Positions 32,372 through 42,416 of a DNA stretch of 64,000 bases are shown piece after piece. Origin of the DNA: Rothia sp035916755. Lineage in GTDB: Bacteria; Actinomycetota; Actinomycetes; Actinomycetales; Micrococcaceae. The notes beneath the pieces are model-generated. The model was not told the DNA's origin and ran no database searches. It saw only the letters and a program-made list of their open reading frames with translations. Within the stretch, counting starts at the first letter, position 1; each line of letters opens with the position of its first letter. The stretch lies in NCBI RefSeq assembly GCF_035916755.1, contig NZ_JAYWIX010000008.1:1-64000 (forward strand). Direction: 5' to 3'. The position numbers and the translations under genes were made by a program.

Positions 32372-33838
32372 ATGACCACAACACCAGACCCCACCAAGAA
32401 CCCCCAGGGTGCACCCGCTGCCCAGCTACCCGCCACCAGCAGCCCGCGCAAGCTGATGACGGCCCTACTCACCCCGCTGTTCATGGCTCTTATGGCTATC
32501 TCGGTGGTCAACGTAGCGCTCACCCCCATCGGTAACTCCCTGAGCGCAGGCTCCAGCCAGACCCAGTGGGTGGTCTCAGGCTACGCCCTGGCTTTTGGCG
32601 TGCCCCTGGTTGCCGCCGGACGTATCGGCGACGCCACCGGCCGCCGCCGCATGTTCATGATCGGCGTTTCCTTCTTCACCCTGGGCTCCCTGCTCAGCGC
32701 CGTTGCACCCACCATCGAAATTCTCATCGCCGCCCGCGTGCTCCAGGGGCTCGGTGCCGGTTTCTTCAACCCCCAAACCACGGGCATCATCCAGGCCAAC
32801 TTCACCGGCCAGGCCCGCGCCCGCGCCTACGGCATGTTCGGTACCGTGGTGGCACTGGCCGTCATTGTGGGCCCGGTGCTCGGCGGCTTCCTTATGCAAA
32901 TCTTTGGCGATGCTCTTGGCTGGCGCATGATGTTCTTGGTCAACGTGCCCATCGGTCTTGCCGGGCTGCTGCTGGCCCGTCTCTGGGTGCCCAACGACCG
33001 GGCGTCCGCTCCCTCGGCCCAGCGCACCCATCTCGACCTAGACCCTGTCGGTATGACGACCCTGGCCCTGGCAATCTTCGCGATTCTCTTCCCCTTCGTT
33101 GAGCGCAGCGGCAACCTGCTGGTCTGGGCAACCCTGCCGGTTGGCCTGGCCCTACTTACCCTCTTCATCGCCTGGGAAAAACGCTATAAGAAGGCAGGAC
33201 GCCCGCCCATGCTCGACATTGACCTGGTGACCAAGCCCGCCTTCCGCAACGGCATCATGATCGTGACCCTCTACTTCTTGGGCAATACCAGCGTCTGGTT
33301 GGTGATCCCCATTTACGTGCAGAACCACCTGGGTCAAAGCGCGCTGACCGCCGCCCTCATTACCATTCCCTCCTCCCTGCTCTCTGCTTTTGCAGCTCCC
33401 TGGGCAGGACGCCGCGTGCTCGGCATGGGGCGCCGTATGGTGATGCTGGGGTTCGGGTTGTCGCTCACATCAATTGTTGCCACTATGCTCACCGTGACCC
33501 CGGTCGAGCAGGGGCTGTTACCGGTCTGGGCCCTGGCGGTGCCCCTGATTCTGATCGGTGCCGGTGGTGGTCTGGTGATTTCTCCCAACCAGACCCTGAC
33601 GCTGGCGTCCGTGCCTCCCGCCATCAGCGGTGTAGCTGGCGGTGTGCTCTCCCTCGGCCAGCGCATGGGTACCGCGATCGGTACCGCCATTATTCCCTCA
33701 ATCCTCTACGGGCTGGTAGAGTCGGGCGCCCACTGGAACGTGGGGCTCATAGCCTCCTTCGGGGCTATCGTGCTCACCCTCTTGCTAGGTCTTGCCTTCA
33801 CCATCGCCGACCGCCGCCGCGAATTGCGCGAGGGGTAA
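32372..33838 (+). CDS. MFS drug-efflux-type transporter (DHA2 family)
   Basis: The 488-residue protein has about 14 helices: LLTPLFMALMAISVVNVALTPIG at the start, QWVVSGYALAFGVPLVAAGRIGDATGRRRMF (motif A, Gly-Arg-x-x-Asp...Arg-Arg) and VLQGLGAGFFNPQTTGII (motif C-like). DHA2 exporters of the EmrB/QacA class drive out toxic compounds or dyes with protons. ATG 32372 has AAGAGG upstream; in-frame starts before it have none. No regulator is adjacent. Confidence 0.83.
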   Translation: MTTTPDPTKNPQGAPAAQLPATSSPRKLMTALLTPLFMALMAISVVNVALTPIGNSLSAGSSQTQWVVSGYALAFGVPLVAAGRIGDATGRRRMFMIGVSFFTLGSLLSAVAPTIEILIAARVLQGLGAGFFNPQTTGIIQANFTGQARARAYGMFGTVVALAVIVGPVLGGFLMQIFGDALGWRMMFLVNVPIGLAGLLLARLWVPNDRASAPSAQRTHLDLDPVGMTTLALAIFAILFPFVERSGNLLVWATLPVGLALLTLFIAWEKRYKKAGRPPMLDIDLVTKPAFRNGIMIVTLYFLGNTSVWLVIPIYVQNHLGQSALTAALITIPSSLLSAFAAPWAGRRVLGMGRRMVMLGFGLSLTSIVATMLTVTPVEQGLLPVWALAVPLILIGAGGGLVISPNQTLTLASVPPAISGVAGGVLSLGQRMGTAIGTAIIPSILYGLVESGAHWNVGLIASFGAIVLTLLLGLAFTIADRRRELREG

Positions 33839-33978
33839 CACTCGCCCGCGCCCGCTTCATAAAAGTGCTTATCAGGTACAGTAAAAGCATTCCTTGTAAA
33901 CACATTCCGCTTAGGTGAACTGTTTCTTTTTTCGAAACGGCTACCTGCGGCATCAGCACACAATGAAGTGAGGTTGAG

Positions 33979-35589
33979 ATGGACAAGCCCCACATTACGG
34001 GTGACCACCTGCAAAAATACAGTGCAGCCCCCACCCAGGCCATCGACCAGATCCACCGCTCGCGCGGCTCCCAGGCGCCCGAAGTCGAAGCCGGCGAACG
34101 CAAAAAGCGCCTCATCGGCCTCTTCGGCGGCCTGCTTGCAGCCGCCCTGGTCTACGTCATCATGCCCGGCGACGTACCCGACGCCGCGCGCCTGACCGCA
34201 GCCACCGCCGTCCTGATGGGTGCCTGGTGGATGACCGAGGCCCTGCCCATTCCTGCCACCGCCCTGCTGCCGCTGGTGATTTTTCCCGTCTTCAACAGCG
34301 AAGTAAAAATCAACGACATCGGGGCTAGCTACGGCAACAACATCATCTTCCTCTTCATGGGCGGCTTCCTGCTGGCCCTGGCCATGCAGCGCTGGAACCT
34401 ACACCGCCGCATCGCCCTGCTCACCCTCAAGGTCATGGGTACGAAGCCCTCCATGATGGTCGCAGGCTTCATGGTAGCTACGGGTTTTCTCTCCATGTGG
34501 GTCTCAAACACCGCCACCGCCGTCATGATGATTCCCATCGGCGTCTCCGTGCTCATGCTGATTGCCCAGGCCAGCGGCACCACCGACATTCAAATTGAGG
34601 ACGGCGCATCCCCCGACGACCAGGCCGTCAAGGACGCTGTGATTAAGTCCGACTTCGGCACCGCCCTGATGCTGGGTATCGCCTACGCCGCCTCCATCGG
34701 CTCCCTCGGCACCCTGATTGGCACCCCGCCCAATACCCTGCTTGCCGGTTACATGGCAGACACCCACGACGTGCACATCGGCTTTGGCCAGTGGATGCTG
34801 GTGGGCGTACCCCTATCTGTGGTGGTTCTCTTTGTTTGCTGGTTCCTACTCACCAAGGTGCTCTACAAGCCAGAAATTAAAGAGATTCCCGGCGGTAAAA
34901 AGCTCATCGCCAACGAATACGCCAAGCTCGGTGCCATGAGTTCGGGCGAACTGCGCGTGCTCATCATCTTCATCGCAGCCGCCCTAGCCTGGATCTTCGT
35001 CCCCATCATCTGGTCAGAATCACCTCCCATCACCGACGCCGGCATCGCCGTTGCTGTGGGTCTGTTGCTCTTTGCCCTTCCCGCAGGCGGCATCGCCAAG
35101 AAGGGCGTGCGCCTCATCGACTGGGAAACCGCAACCAAGCTGCCCTGGGGCGTCCTGCTGCTCTTCGGCGGCGGTCTAGCCCTCTCAGGCCAGTTCACCA
35201 GCTCCGGCCTCACCCAGTGGATTGGCGACTCCGTCGGCGCTCTCGGCGCCCTGCCCATCCTCGTCATCGTGCTGCTGGTGAGCGCCGGCGTCATCTTCCT
35301 GACCGAACTCACCAGTAACACCGCCACCGCAGCCACCTTCCTACCCGTCGCCGGCGGCATCGCCATGGGCATGGGCTACGACCCCATGCTGCTCGCCATC
35401 CCCGTAGCCCTCGCCGCCACCTGCGCCTTCATGCTCCCCGTAGCGACCCCGCCCAACGCCATCGCCTACGGTTCGGGCTACGTCACCATCGGGCAGATGG
35501 TCAAGGGCGGCCTCTGGCTCAACCTCTTCTCCATTGTGGCGATCACCGCAGTGACCATGACCCTGGCCATGTGGATCTTCGCGCTCTAG
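33979..35589 (+). CDS. Dicarboxylate:Na+ symporter (DASS/SLC13 family)
   Basis: The 536-residue carrier has a 45-residue hydrophilic N-terminus and about 11-12 helices. Two SNT motifs, FLSMWVSNTATAVMMIPIG (first half) and FLTELTSNTATAATFLPVAGG (second half), form the Na+ and substrate sites; MLPVATPPNAIAYGSGYV is the SLC13 signature. It probably takes up succinate, fumarate or malate with Na+. ATG 33979 has GAGGTTGAG upstream. TACAGT near 33877-33882 may be the -10 box. Confidence 0.88.
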   Translation: MDKPHITGDHLQKYSAAPTQAIDQIHRSRGSQAPEVEAGERKKRLIGLFGGLLAAALVYVIMPGDVPDAARLTAATAVLMGAWWMTEALPIPATALLPLVIFPVFNSEVKINDIGASYGNNIIFLFMGGFLLALAMQRWNLHRRIALLTLKVMGTKPSMMVAGFMVATGFLSMWVSNTATAVMMIPIGVSVLMLIAQASGTTDIQIEDGASPDDQAVKDAVIKSDFGTALMLGIAYAASIGSLGTLIGTPPNTLLAGYMADTHDVHIGFGQWMLVGVPLSVVVLFVCWFLLTKVLYKPEIKEIPGGKKLIANEYAKLGAMSSGELRVLIIFIAAALAWIFVPIIWSESPPITDAGIAVAVGLLLFALPAGGIAKKGVRLIDWETATKLPWGVLLLFGGGLALSGQFTSSGLTQWIGDSVGALGALPILVIVLLVSAGVIFLTELTSNTATAATFLPVAGGIAMGMGYDPMLLAIPVALAATCAFMLPVATPPNAIAYGSGYVTIGQMVKGGLWLNLFSIVAITAVTMTLAMWIFAL

Positions 35590-35622
35590 GCCGGACTCCT
35601 CACTAAACCCATAAAAACCCAA

Positions 35623-35663
35623 CACCCTAACACCGGCACGCACCAAAAGCCGGTGTTAGGGTG
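35623..35663 (+). terminator. Terminator of the DASS gene
   Basis: CACCCTAACACCGGC and GCCGGTGTTAGGGTG are exact complements with an 11-base loop; the T-tract is weak. A second smaller hairpin AAACCCAT/GTGGGTTT lies at 35678-35701. Confidence 0.65.
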
Positions 35664-35750
35664 CTTAAGACCCCCAGAAACCCATGGTTTTCTGTGGGTT
35701 TATGTCCGAAATTAATGTGGGAAACCTACCCTTTCCCGCCACGCCCTTGG

Positions 35751-35756
35751 TAAACT
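35751..35756 (+). promoter_or_regulatory. Probable -10 box of fba
   Basis: TAAACT about 110 bases before the ATG at 35866 fits TANNNT. The leader in between holds no clear structure. Confidence 0.4.
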
Positions 35757-35865
35757 GAAAAGCAGGCAGGCGCTCGCCCCACCGCGTCCTTACACGCACC
35801 GGGTGCAGCACCAACTCACACCAGGCCACCAACCGGGTGGCCCCACCGACAACCAAGGAGTCAGC

Positions 35866-36891
<1,026 letters not shown>

Positions 36892-36921
36892 GCCCTGTAG
36901 CTAGGCTCATTAGCCTAGACC

Positions 36922-36968
36922 AAAGGCGCCGGACGCTCCCGCTTGTGCGGGGTGCGTCCGGCGCCTTT
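36922..36968. terminator. GGACGC hairpin closing fba
   Basis: AAAGGCGCCGGACGC (36922-36936) and GCGTCCGGCGCCTTT (36954-36968) are exact complements (15 bp). A smaller hairpin CTAGGCT-CAT-TAGCCTAG precedes it at 36901-36918. It lies between converging genes. Confidence 0.8.
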
Positions 36969-36985
36969 GTCGTGGTGAGGGGCCT

Positions 36986-38209
36986 TTAGATGATAGACAT
37001 GAAGGTCATGATGTTCACCAGGTTGGTGAAGTCGATGAACATGCCGCCGACGATAGGCAGGATGAAGAAGGCAAGCTTGGATGCCTTGTACTTGGTGACC
37101 AGGGATGCCATGTTGGCGATGCCGTTGGGGGTTGCGCCCATGCCGAAGCCGCAGTGGCCGGCGGTGAGGATAGCTGCGTCGTAGTCTGCACCCATGGCGC
37201 GGAAGGTGACGAAATTAGCCCAAACCCATATGAGCACAATCTGAGCCAGCAGGAGCACAATGAGCGGGATGGCCAGCTCGGCCAGCTGCCAGAGCTGCAC
37301 ATTCATGAGGGCCATAGCTAGGAAGACGTTGAGGCCGATGTTGCCCAGAACTTCGACTTCCTGCTCGGGCACGAGCTCGTGGTATTCCTTGGAGTTGCGG
37401 CGGTCGCTGATGTAGCGCAGGGCGATAGCGATAATCATGGGGCCCATGTAGCTGGGGAAGGCGGCGCGGTCGGTGAGCTGGCCAACCAGGTAGTTGAGAG
37501 CTTCGGTGAGGTAGCTACCGACGAACATGGCGACCAGGATCATGATGAAGCCGTGCAGGATGCTATCTGCGTTGAGTTTGCGGGGGCGCACGGTCAGCAG
37601 GGCGGTGTTGATGTTGACCTGGTGGGAGGGTTCTTTCTCGAGCAGGTTGTGCTTGATGATCAGACGGTTGGCGACGGGGCCGCCCATGAGCGAACCTGCA
37701 ATCAGGCCGAAGGTTGCGGCGGTGTAGGCGACGGTTTCTGCGCCGGTGACGCCGGAGGCTTCAACGAGCGGGGCGATACCGCCGGAGACGCCGTGGCCGC
37801 CGGTCATGGGGGTGGAGCCGGTCATGAGCGCCAGGGCGGGGTCGACGTTGACCACGGGGGCGATAAGGACGGCCACGATGTTCTGCGCGATACAGAGACC
37901 CGTTGCTACCAGCAGGAAGAGGCCTACCTTAGAACCGGCTGACTTGAGCACCTTGAGTGAGGCGCCGTAGCCCACCGAGGTGAAGAAGATGACCATGAAG
38001 AAGCTCTGCAGGGTGGTGTCGAACTTGATGGTGAGCACCCCGGTTTGGTTGAGTACCAGGTTGACCAGGGAGAAAAGGAATCCGCCGATCACGGGTGAGG
38101 GAATAGCGAAGCGCTGGAAGAAGTAGAAGCGGTTCTTAATCCACATGCCGAGCAAAAGCAGCATGACTGCCCAGCCGGCGGACTGAACCATGGTGAGTTC
38201 AAGCGTCAT
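36986..38209 (-). CDS. gltS: Sodium/glutamate symporter
   Basis: The 407-residue carrier has about ten to eleven helices and the GltS pattern FAIPSPVIGGFLFSLVN, a first GG-rich re-entrant loop GSTPMTGGHGVSGGIAPLVEASG and a second one AGHCGFGMGATPNGIANM. It imports glutamate with Na+. ATG 38209 is the start of the conserved MTLEL helix; the longer reading to 38443 begins in the spacer and lacks homology. Confidence 0.9.
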   Translation of the reverse strand: MTLELTMVQSAGWAVMLLLLGMWIKNRFYFFQRFAIPSPVIGGFLFSLVNLVLNQTGVLTIKFDTTLQSFFMVIFFTSVGYGASLKVLKSAGSKVGLFLLVATGLCIAQNIVAVLIAPVVNVDPALALMTGSTPMTGGHGVSGGIAPLVEASGVTGAETVAYTAATFGLIAGSLMGGPVANRLIIKHNLLEKEPSHQVNINTALLTVRPRKLNADSILHGFIMILVAMFVGSYLTEALNYLVGQLTDRAAFPSYMGPMIIAIALRYISDRRNSKEYHELVPEQEVEVLGNIGLNVFLAMALMNVQLWQLAELAIPLIVLLLAQIVLIWVWANFVTFRAMGADYDAAILTAGHCGFGMGATPNGIANMASLVTKYKASKLAFFILPIVGGMFIDFTNLVNIMTFMSII

Positions 38210-38400
38210 AGGAGTCTCTCTGTATCTGTGTGATGGTGTGTGTTTTCCACTTCGTCGGGAAAGTTGACTTCTCACACTATACGGGACACCTCGGTGTGGC
38301 GCGGCTGGGTTTTCGTCACAGCGGGGTGCGCGGACGCCTCCCGCAGGCAGGCACGGGAGTAGCTTGCGGGCGGAGCTAGGCTTAAATACAAAAAGGGGCA

Positions 38401-38466
38401 TTTTTGGGAGATAGGGGCTTGGAGCGAGGGTTCTATCTCCCAAAAAAGGGGGTTTTTGGGAGATAG
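38401..38466. repeat. Three copies of TTTTTGGGAGATAG
   Basis: Copies lie at 38401-38414 (plus), 38434-38447 (minus, as CTATCTCCCAAAAA) and 38453-38466 (plus). The first two form a hairpin. The third lies in the reading frame of the fic remnant. The rest of 38210-38400 shows the gltS promoter side but no gene. Confidence 0.6.
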
Positions 38467-39311
38467 CCCGGCTTTACCTGGAGCTTTCTGAGGGCAGAAT
38501 CGAGGCTCCCCGGACTCTACAGGAAATAAGGGACATCTACGATGCTCTTTTTGGTGCAGAAATCTCTAGCCAGGACGCTCTGGACGGGGAGCTTTTTAGG
38601 GCTGGCCCGGTCTATATCCGGGATGGCGCTGGTGCAACCGTTCATGCCGGTACACAGGGCGAACCTGCAATCTGGGAACAACTACAGGCTATGCTGGCGC
38701 ATCTTGAGGAGGATACTCCCTTTCTTCTCTCCCGGGTTGTTTCTCATTTTATGTTTGAGGCTGTGCACCCTTTCTATGACGGTAATGGGCGGTTTGGGCG
38801 GTTTGTGCTTAGTGCCCAGCTCTATGGGGTGCTCTCTGCCTACACCGTGCTAACCTTATCGGCAGTTATCTATCAGAAAAAGGCCGCCTACTATAAGGCT
38901 TTTAGCGAGGTAGAAGAGCCTTTGAACATGGGCGATGCAACCCATTTCGCCCAGGCGATGATGGGCTTTGTGCGGGATGCTCAAATGGAACTTATCAATG
39001 ACTTCTATGCTAAGAAGAAGCTGATGAGCAGCCTCTCAGAGCGTGTTGATGCTCTACCTCAGGAGAGGAGGGAGCTATCGGGCGGTGCTGTGGGTTCCTT
39101 GTTTGTGTTGGGGCAGGTCTATCTTTTTGGCGGGGATATGGGTCTTGACTGGGATACTCTCACCAGGTTTTCGGGGAAGTCCCGCAATACGGTGAGATCC
39201 TATATTGAGGAGCTTGAGAGGCACGAACTTATTGACCGGGTTTCCTCCCGGCCCCTGCGCTTCAGCCTGAGCCAGGCCGGCGTAGCCCTACTGGGCTTGG
39301 ATACCGCGTAG
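38415..39311 (+). pseudogene. Fic-domain protein, start codon missing
   Basis: A frame of ~298 codons opens after TAG 38412 and reads a Fic protein: TLQEIRDIYDALFG, a mid segment GPVYIRDGAGATVHAG, the active-site loop HPFYDGNGRFGR (complete AMP-transfer motif), and a C-terminal winged-helix-like part (DTLTRFSGKSRNTVRSYIEEL). There is no ATG, GTG or TTG in frame before ATG 38691, which lacks a ribosome site and would cut off the N-terminal half of the Fic fold. The homology clearly begins before 38691. The gene has most likely lost its 5' end. Full-length relatives (about 350-400 residues) modify target proteins with AMP. Confidence 0.75.
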
Positions 39312-39352
39312 ACTTTTTGTAGTTACAAGAATTTGAGTTGAATGGAGTACCC

Positions 39353-39769
39353 ATGTCACTTGCCGGTAAGAACCTGCTAGACGGCCCCGCCCCCACCTTC
39401 CTGCCTGAAGAGCCTGAGCTGACGGCCCGCGTCCGCGCCGGTGAGGCTCCTGCCGACCTTGCGCAGGCCTTCCCCAAGTCGTCGCTGGCCTGGGCCCTGC
39501 TGGCAGAAGAAACCCTGAAGGCTGGTAAGACCCTTGAAGCCTATGCCTATGCGCGTGTGGGTTACCACCGCGGTCTGGACGCCCTGCGCGGCAACGGCTG
39601 GCGCGGGCACGGCCCGATTCCGGTGAGCCACGAGCCGAACCGGGGCTTCCTGAAGGCCCTGCTGATTCTGGGCCAGACTGCCGCAGCAATCGGCGAGGCG
39701 GACGAGGCGGAGCGTATTGAGAAGTTCCTGAACGACTCCGACCCGGCTGCCGCCGCCGAGCTGGCCTAG
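39353..39769 (+). CDS. DUF3151 family protein
   Basis: The 138-residue soluble protein matches the actinobacterial DUF3151 family, with LAWALLAEETLKAG, AYAYARVGYHRGLDALRGNGWRGHGPIPVSHEPNRGF and TAAAIGEADEAERI. It looks helical and TPR-like. The function is unknown. ATG 39353 is preceded by AATGGAG; the TTG at 39338 is upstream of that site. In other actinobacteria this family tends to lie near fba, which is 2.5 kb away here. Confidence 0.87.
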   Translation: MSLAGKNLLDGPAPTFLPEEPELTARVRAGEAPADLAQAFPKSSLAWALLAEETLKAGKTLEAYAYARVGYHRGLDALRGNGWRGHGPIPVSHEPNRGFLKALLILGQTAAAIGEADEAERIEKFLNDSDPAAAAELA

Positions 39770-39898
39770 CCCCTGACCGCCCCGGATTTTCTTGGACATA
39801 TGAAGAAAATTTGGGGCGGTTTGTCTTTGTTCAACAAAAGGGCGTAGGCTGATTAACGCAACAGTTTTCAACGACGAAAATGAATGGGAGACCCCCTC

Positions 39899-40987
39899 AT
39901 GCGCATTGGCGTACCCCGCGAAATCAAGCCTCAGGAACAGCGCGTTGGCCTCACCCCCGACGGCGTGCTGGCCCTTGTTCAGGCTGGCCACGACGTGCTG
40001 ATTGAGAAGGACGCCGGGCTCGGCGCAGGTTTTTCCAACGAGGAATACGAGAAGGCCGGGGCTACCCTGGTCAGCCAGGACGACGCGTGGAATAAGGCGG
40101 AGCTGCTCGTCAAGGTCAAAGAGCCGATTGAACCCGAGTACAAGTATCTGCGCGAGGATCTGACCCTTTTCACCTACCTGCACCTGGCAGCGGATAAGCC
40201 CCTGACTGAGGCCCTGCTGGCTGCTAAGACCCGCGGTATTGCCTATGAGACTGTGCGTAACGGCCGTGCCCTGCCCCTGCTGCTCCCCATGAGCGAGGTT
40301 GCGGGCCGTCTGGCGGCTCAGGCTGCGACCCAGTACACCATGGCTACCGAGGGCGGTCAGGGTATTCTGCTGGGTGGTGTGCCCGGTGTTGCCCCTGGCC
40401 GCGTGGTGGTCCTGGGTGGTGGCAATGTGGGTACTCACGCCGCTAAGCTCGCTGTTGGTGCTGGCGCTGAGGTTACTATTCTTGAGGGTTACGGCCCCCG
40501 CGTTCGTGAACTGTCTGACCTGTTTGGCTCCAGCGCACGCGTGCTGAACTCCACTCCCGCGAATATTGAGCGTGAAATCGCTGAGGCCGATGTGATTATC
40601 GGTTCTATTCTGGTCCCTGGCGCTAAGGCTCCTAAGGTCGTGCGCCGTGAGCACCTGAAGACCATGAAGCCTGGCACCCTGCTGATTGACGTCGCGATTG
40701 ACCAGGGCGGTTGCTTCGAGACCTCCCGCCCCACCACCTATGCTGACCCGATTTTTGAGGTGGACGGCATCCGTCACTACTGCGTTGCTAACATGCCCGG
40801 TGCTGTACCTCGCACCTCGACTATCGCCCTGACCGACGCGACCCTGCCCTACGTGCTGAAGCTGGCTGCTGGCGTGGACGAGGCCCTGGCCAACAACCCC
40901 GACCTGGCCCTGGGTCTGAACACCGACGCTGGCAAGATTACCTTCCCCGGCGTTGCTGAGGCCTTCCCCGAGCTGCCTGCCGCCTAG
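39899..40987 (+). CDS. ald: Alanine dehydrogenase
   Basis: The 362-residue enzyme interconverts L-alanine and pyruvate plus ammonia with NAD. N-terminal MRIGVPREIKPQEQRVGLTPDGV, the substrate Lys in LVKVKEP (~74) and His in FTYLHLA (~95), and the NAD motif VVVLGGGNVGTHAAKLAVGAGAEV are complete, as is DVAIDQGGCFETSRPTTY. ATG 39899 was preferred over 39884 since GGGAG (39886-39890) sits eight bases before it. Confidence 0.94.
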   Translation: MRIGVPREIKPQEQRVGLTPDGVLALVQAGHDVLIEKDAGLGAGFSNEEYEKAGATLVSQDDAWNKAELLVKVKEPIEPEYKYLREDLTLFTYLHLAADKPLTEALLAAKTRGIAYETVRNGRALPLLLPMSEVAGRLAAQAATQYTMATEGGQGILLGGVPGVAPGRVVVLGGGNVGTHAAKLAVGAGAEVTILEGYGPRVRELSDLFGSSARVLNSTPANIEREIAEADVIIGSILVPGAKAPKVVRREHLKTMKPGTLLIDVAIDQGGCFETSRPTTYADPIFEVDGIRHYCVANMPGAVPRTSTIALTDATLPYVLKLAAGVDEALANNPDLALGLNTDAGKITFPGVAEAFPELPAA

Positions 40988-41011
40988 GTTTTAGAGGTAG
41001 CTTAAGGGCGC

Positions 41012-41063
41012 GGACGCCCGCCCCACCTTCCTGCCCTGCGGCAGGGGAGTGGGGCGGGCGTCC
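41012..41063. terminator. GGACGCC-type hairpin, copy 2
   Basis: GGACGCCCGCCCCAC (41012-41026) and GTGGGGCGGGCGTCC (41049-41063) are exact complements; the inside repeats the CTTCCTGCC/GGCAGGGGAG pairing of copy 1 at 4871-4929. It lies between converging ald and the small membrane protein genes. Confidence 0.75.
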
Positions 41064-41085
41064 TCTGTATATTTCTGGTATTGGT

Positions 41086-41526
41086 TTAGCGGTTGGAGGC
41101 GTGCTTACCCTCGTAGCTGGGAAGCACCGGCACAGCCCAGCGGAAGAGCGCGAAAGCGACCAGCCCGGTGATGGCCTGGTTGGCAACTGCGCCGGGGACG
41201 CTCTGCGCGAAGGACTCAGGGAAGAGAACCTCGCGCACCAGAATGGTGGCGCCGACTAGTAGGCCAATGATGAGGAGCGATGCTCCGAGAGAAATGAGTG
41301 CGGGTTTAACCGGTGTGAAGGTCCTCGGTAGTGGCATGAGGGTAAGCCCAATATAGACAAGGAGGACGTTAGCCATTCTGAGCCAGATACTGTCGATGTG
41401 ATCTGCCCAGGCTATAAGGCTAAACCCGAAAGCTGCTAGCAAAGACGGCCAAACCGGTGCCCCGAAGACTAGGTTTCTTTGTTGGCTCCGTTGACAGGGT
41501 TTGTCTGTGGTCAGGGGTTCTGGCAT
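41086..41526 (-). CDS. Small membrane protein A, paralogue of the next gene
   Basis: The 146-residue protein has four helices (about 30-47, 55-75, 80-105, 118-135). Its start NLVFGAPVWPSLLAAFGFSLIAW is matched by NLIFGADVRPAFLAALGLSVLAW in the gene at 41550, so the pair arose by duplication. No known family was recognised. The ATG has AAGGAG seven bases upstream. It is last of a four-gene cluster. Confidence 0.7.
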   Translation of the reverse strand: MPEPLTTDKPCQRSQQRNLVFGAPVWPSLLAAFGFSLIAWADHIDSIWLRMANVLLVYIGLTLMPLPRTFTPVKPALISLGASLLIIGLLVGATILVREVLFPESFAQSVPGAVANQAITGLVAFALFRWAVPVLPSYEGKHASNR

Positions 41527-41549
41527 GCGAGCTCCTTGTCGTTTTTCCT

Positions 41550-41933
41550 TTAGGAGCTCGGCGGGCTGACCTCAACCGGGAGCAGCCGTGTGAAGAAAAC
41601 GAAGATTACGACGAAAGCTGCTACCTGGGCGAGGACAGCGCGGGTAATGAGGCCGACGAGCTCACCGGGTGTGAGATTAAAGATGAGATAGGCGGCTAAG
41701 GAGCCCGCTATCGCTGCTACGACAAGGAGCCCACGACCATACCAAGACACTTTCCCTGATGTTGGCAGGTTCATTGCCTTGATTCCAATGAGCGCGATTC
41801 CGAGGGAAACTAGGGGTAGTAAGAAATGCGGGGTTATATTTACCCAGGCGAGGACGCTGAGGCCTAAAGCAGCTAGAAAAGCTGGGCGTACATCTGCCCC
41901 GAAGATTAGGTTCTTGGTGGTGGAATCAGTCAT
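41550..41933 (-). CDS. Small membrane protein B, paralogue of protein A
   Basis: The 127-residue protein has four helices and the NLIFGADVRPAFLAAL start shared with protein A. Its ATG overlaps the stop of the gene at 41930 by four bases (ATGA), so the two are translated together. No enzyme motif or known family is visible; a transport or envelope role would be a guess. Confidence 0.7.
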   Translation of the reverse strand: MTDSTTKNLIFGADVRPAFLAALGLSVLAWVNITPHFLLPLVSLGIALIGIKAMNLPTSGKVSWYGRGLLVVAAIAGSLAAYLIFNLTPGELVGLITRAVLAQVAAFVVIFVFFTRLLPVEVSPPSS

Positions 41934-42349
41934 GAGCGGTTCTCTTCAAGGGGGTGGTAGCCGGGGGTGACGTAGCGGTGAAATAGCAGGGTGGTGAGCG
42001 CAATCAGAGGCAGACGCCAGGAGGCGCTGGTCAGGTCGTCCAGACCGGGGTAGAGAAGGGCCAGGACGGCCACTGCGAAAACCGTCTGGGAGGCCAAACC
42101 ATAGCTGATGGGCAGGGTTCTTTTTGCTGATGCTCGACGACGGCTAATGTAAAAACCGAACGCTACACAGCAGAAGACAAGAACCATATTGAGCAGGTAG
42201 GCCTGGAATATGAGACCGGCTGCGAGAGCTGGGAAGAGGGCTGTGATGGTGAGGGCTTGTGGCCAGCTGCCGCCGATACGTTCCTCGTAGGTGTAGGGCG
42301 CGGACGCCTGCTGCATGGCTGGCTGGGACTGGATGGTCTGTTCGGTCAT
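41930..42349 (-). CDS. Small membrane protein C
   Basis: The 139-residue protein has a hydrophilic N-terminus of about 30 residues with Gln-rich QSQPAMQQAS, then four helices (LTITALFPALAAGLIFQAYL, MVLVFCCVAFGFYI, LASQTVFAVAVLALLY, LPLIALTTLLFH). A strong site AAGGAGGAG lies before ATG 42349. No known family was recognised. Similar size and layout to its neighbours suggest one membrane complex or a set of related proteins. Confidence 0.68.
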   Translation of the reverse strand: MTEQTIQSQPAMQQASAPYTYEERIGGSWPQALTITALFPALAAGLIFQAYLLNMVLVFCCVAFGFYISRRRASAKRTLPISYGLASQTVFAVAVLALLYPGLDDLTSASWRLPLIALTTLLFHRYVTPGYHPLEENRS

Positions 42350-42416
42350 GGAAATCTCCTCCTTGAGATTTCTACCATTGTAGAACTGGTTGCTCTGGTC
42401 AGGCTAGGGTTGCCTA

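Noticed and set aside
38542..38853. Separate 103-codon gene before the fic frame
   Set aside because: It is the fic DNA read in another frame; the fic frame itself has the conserved motif.
39377..40777. Long open frame (466 codons) on the minus strand opposite ald and DUF3151
   Set aside because: It is antisense to two clearly conserved genes, its product is low-complexity and matches nothing; such frames are common opposite GC-rich genes.
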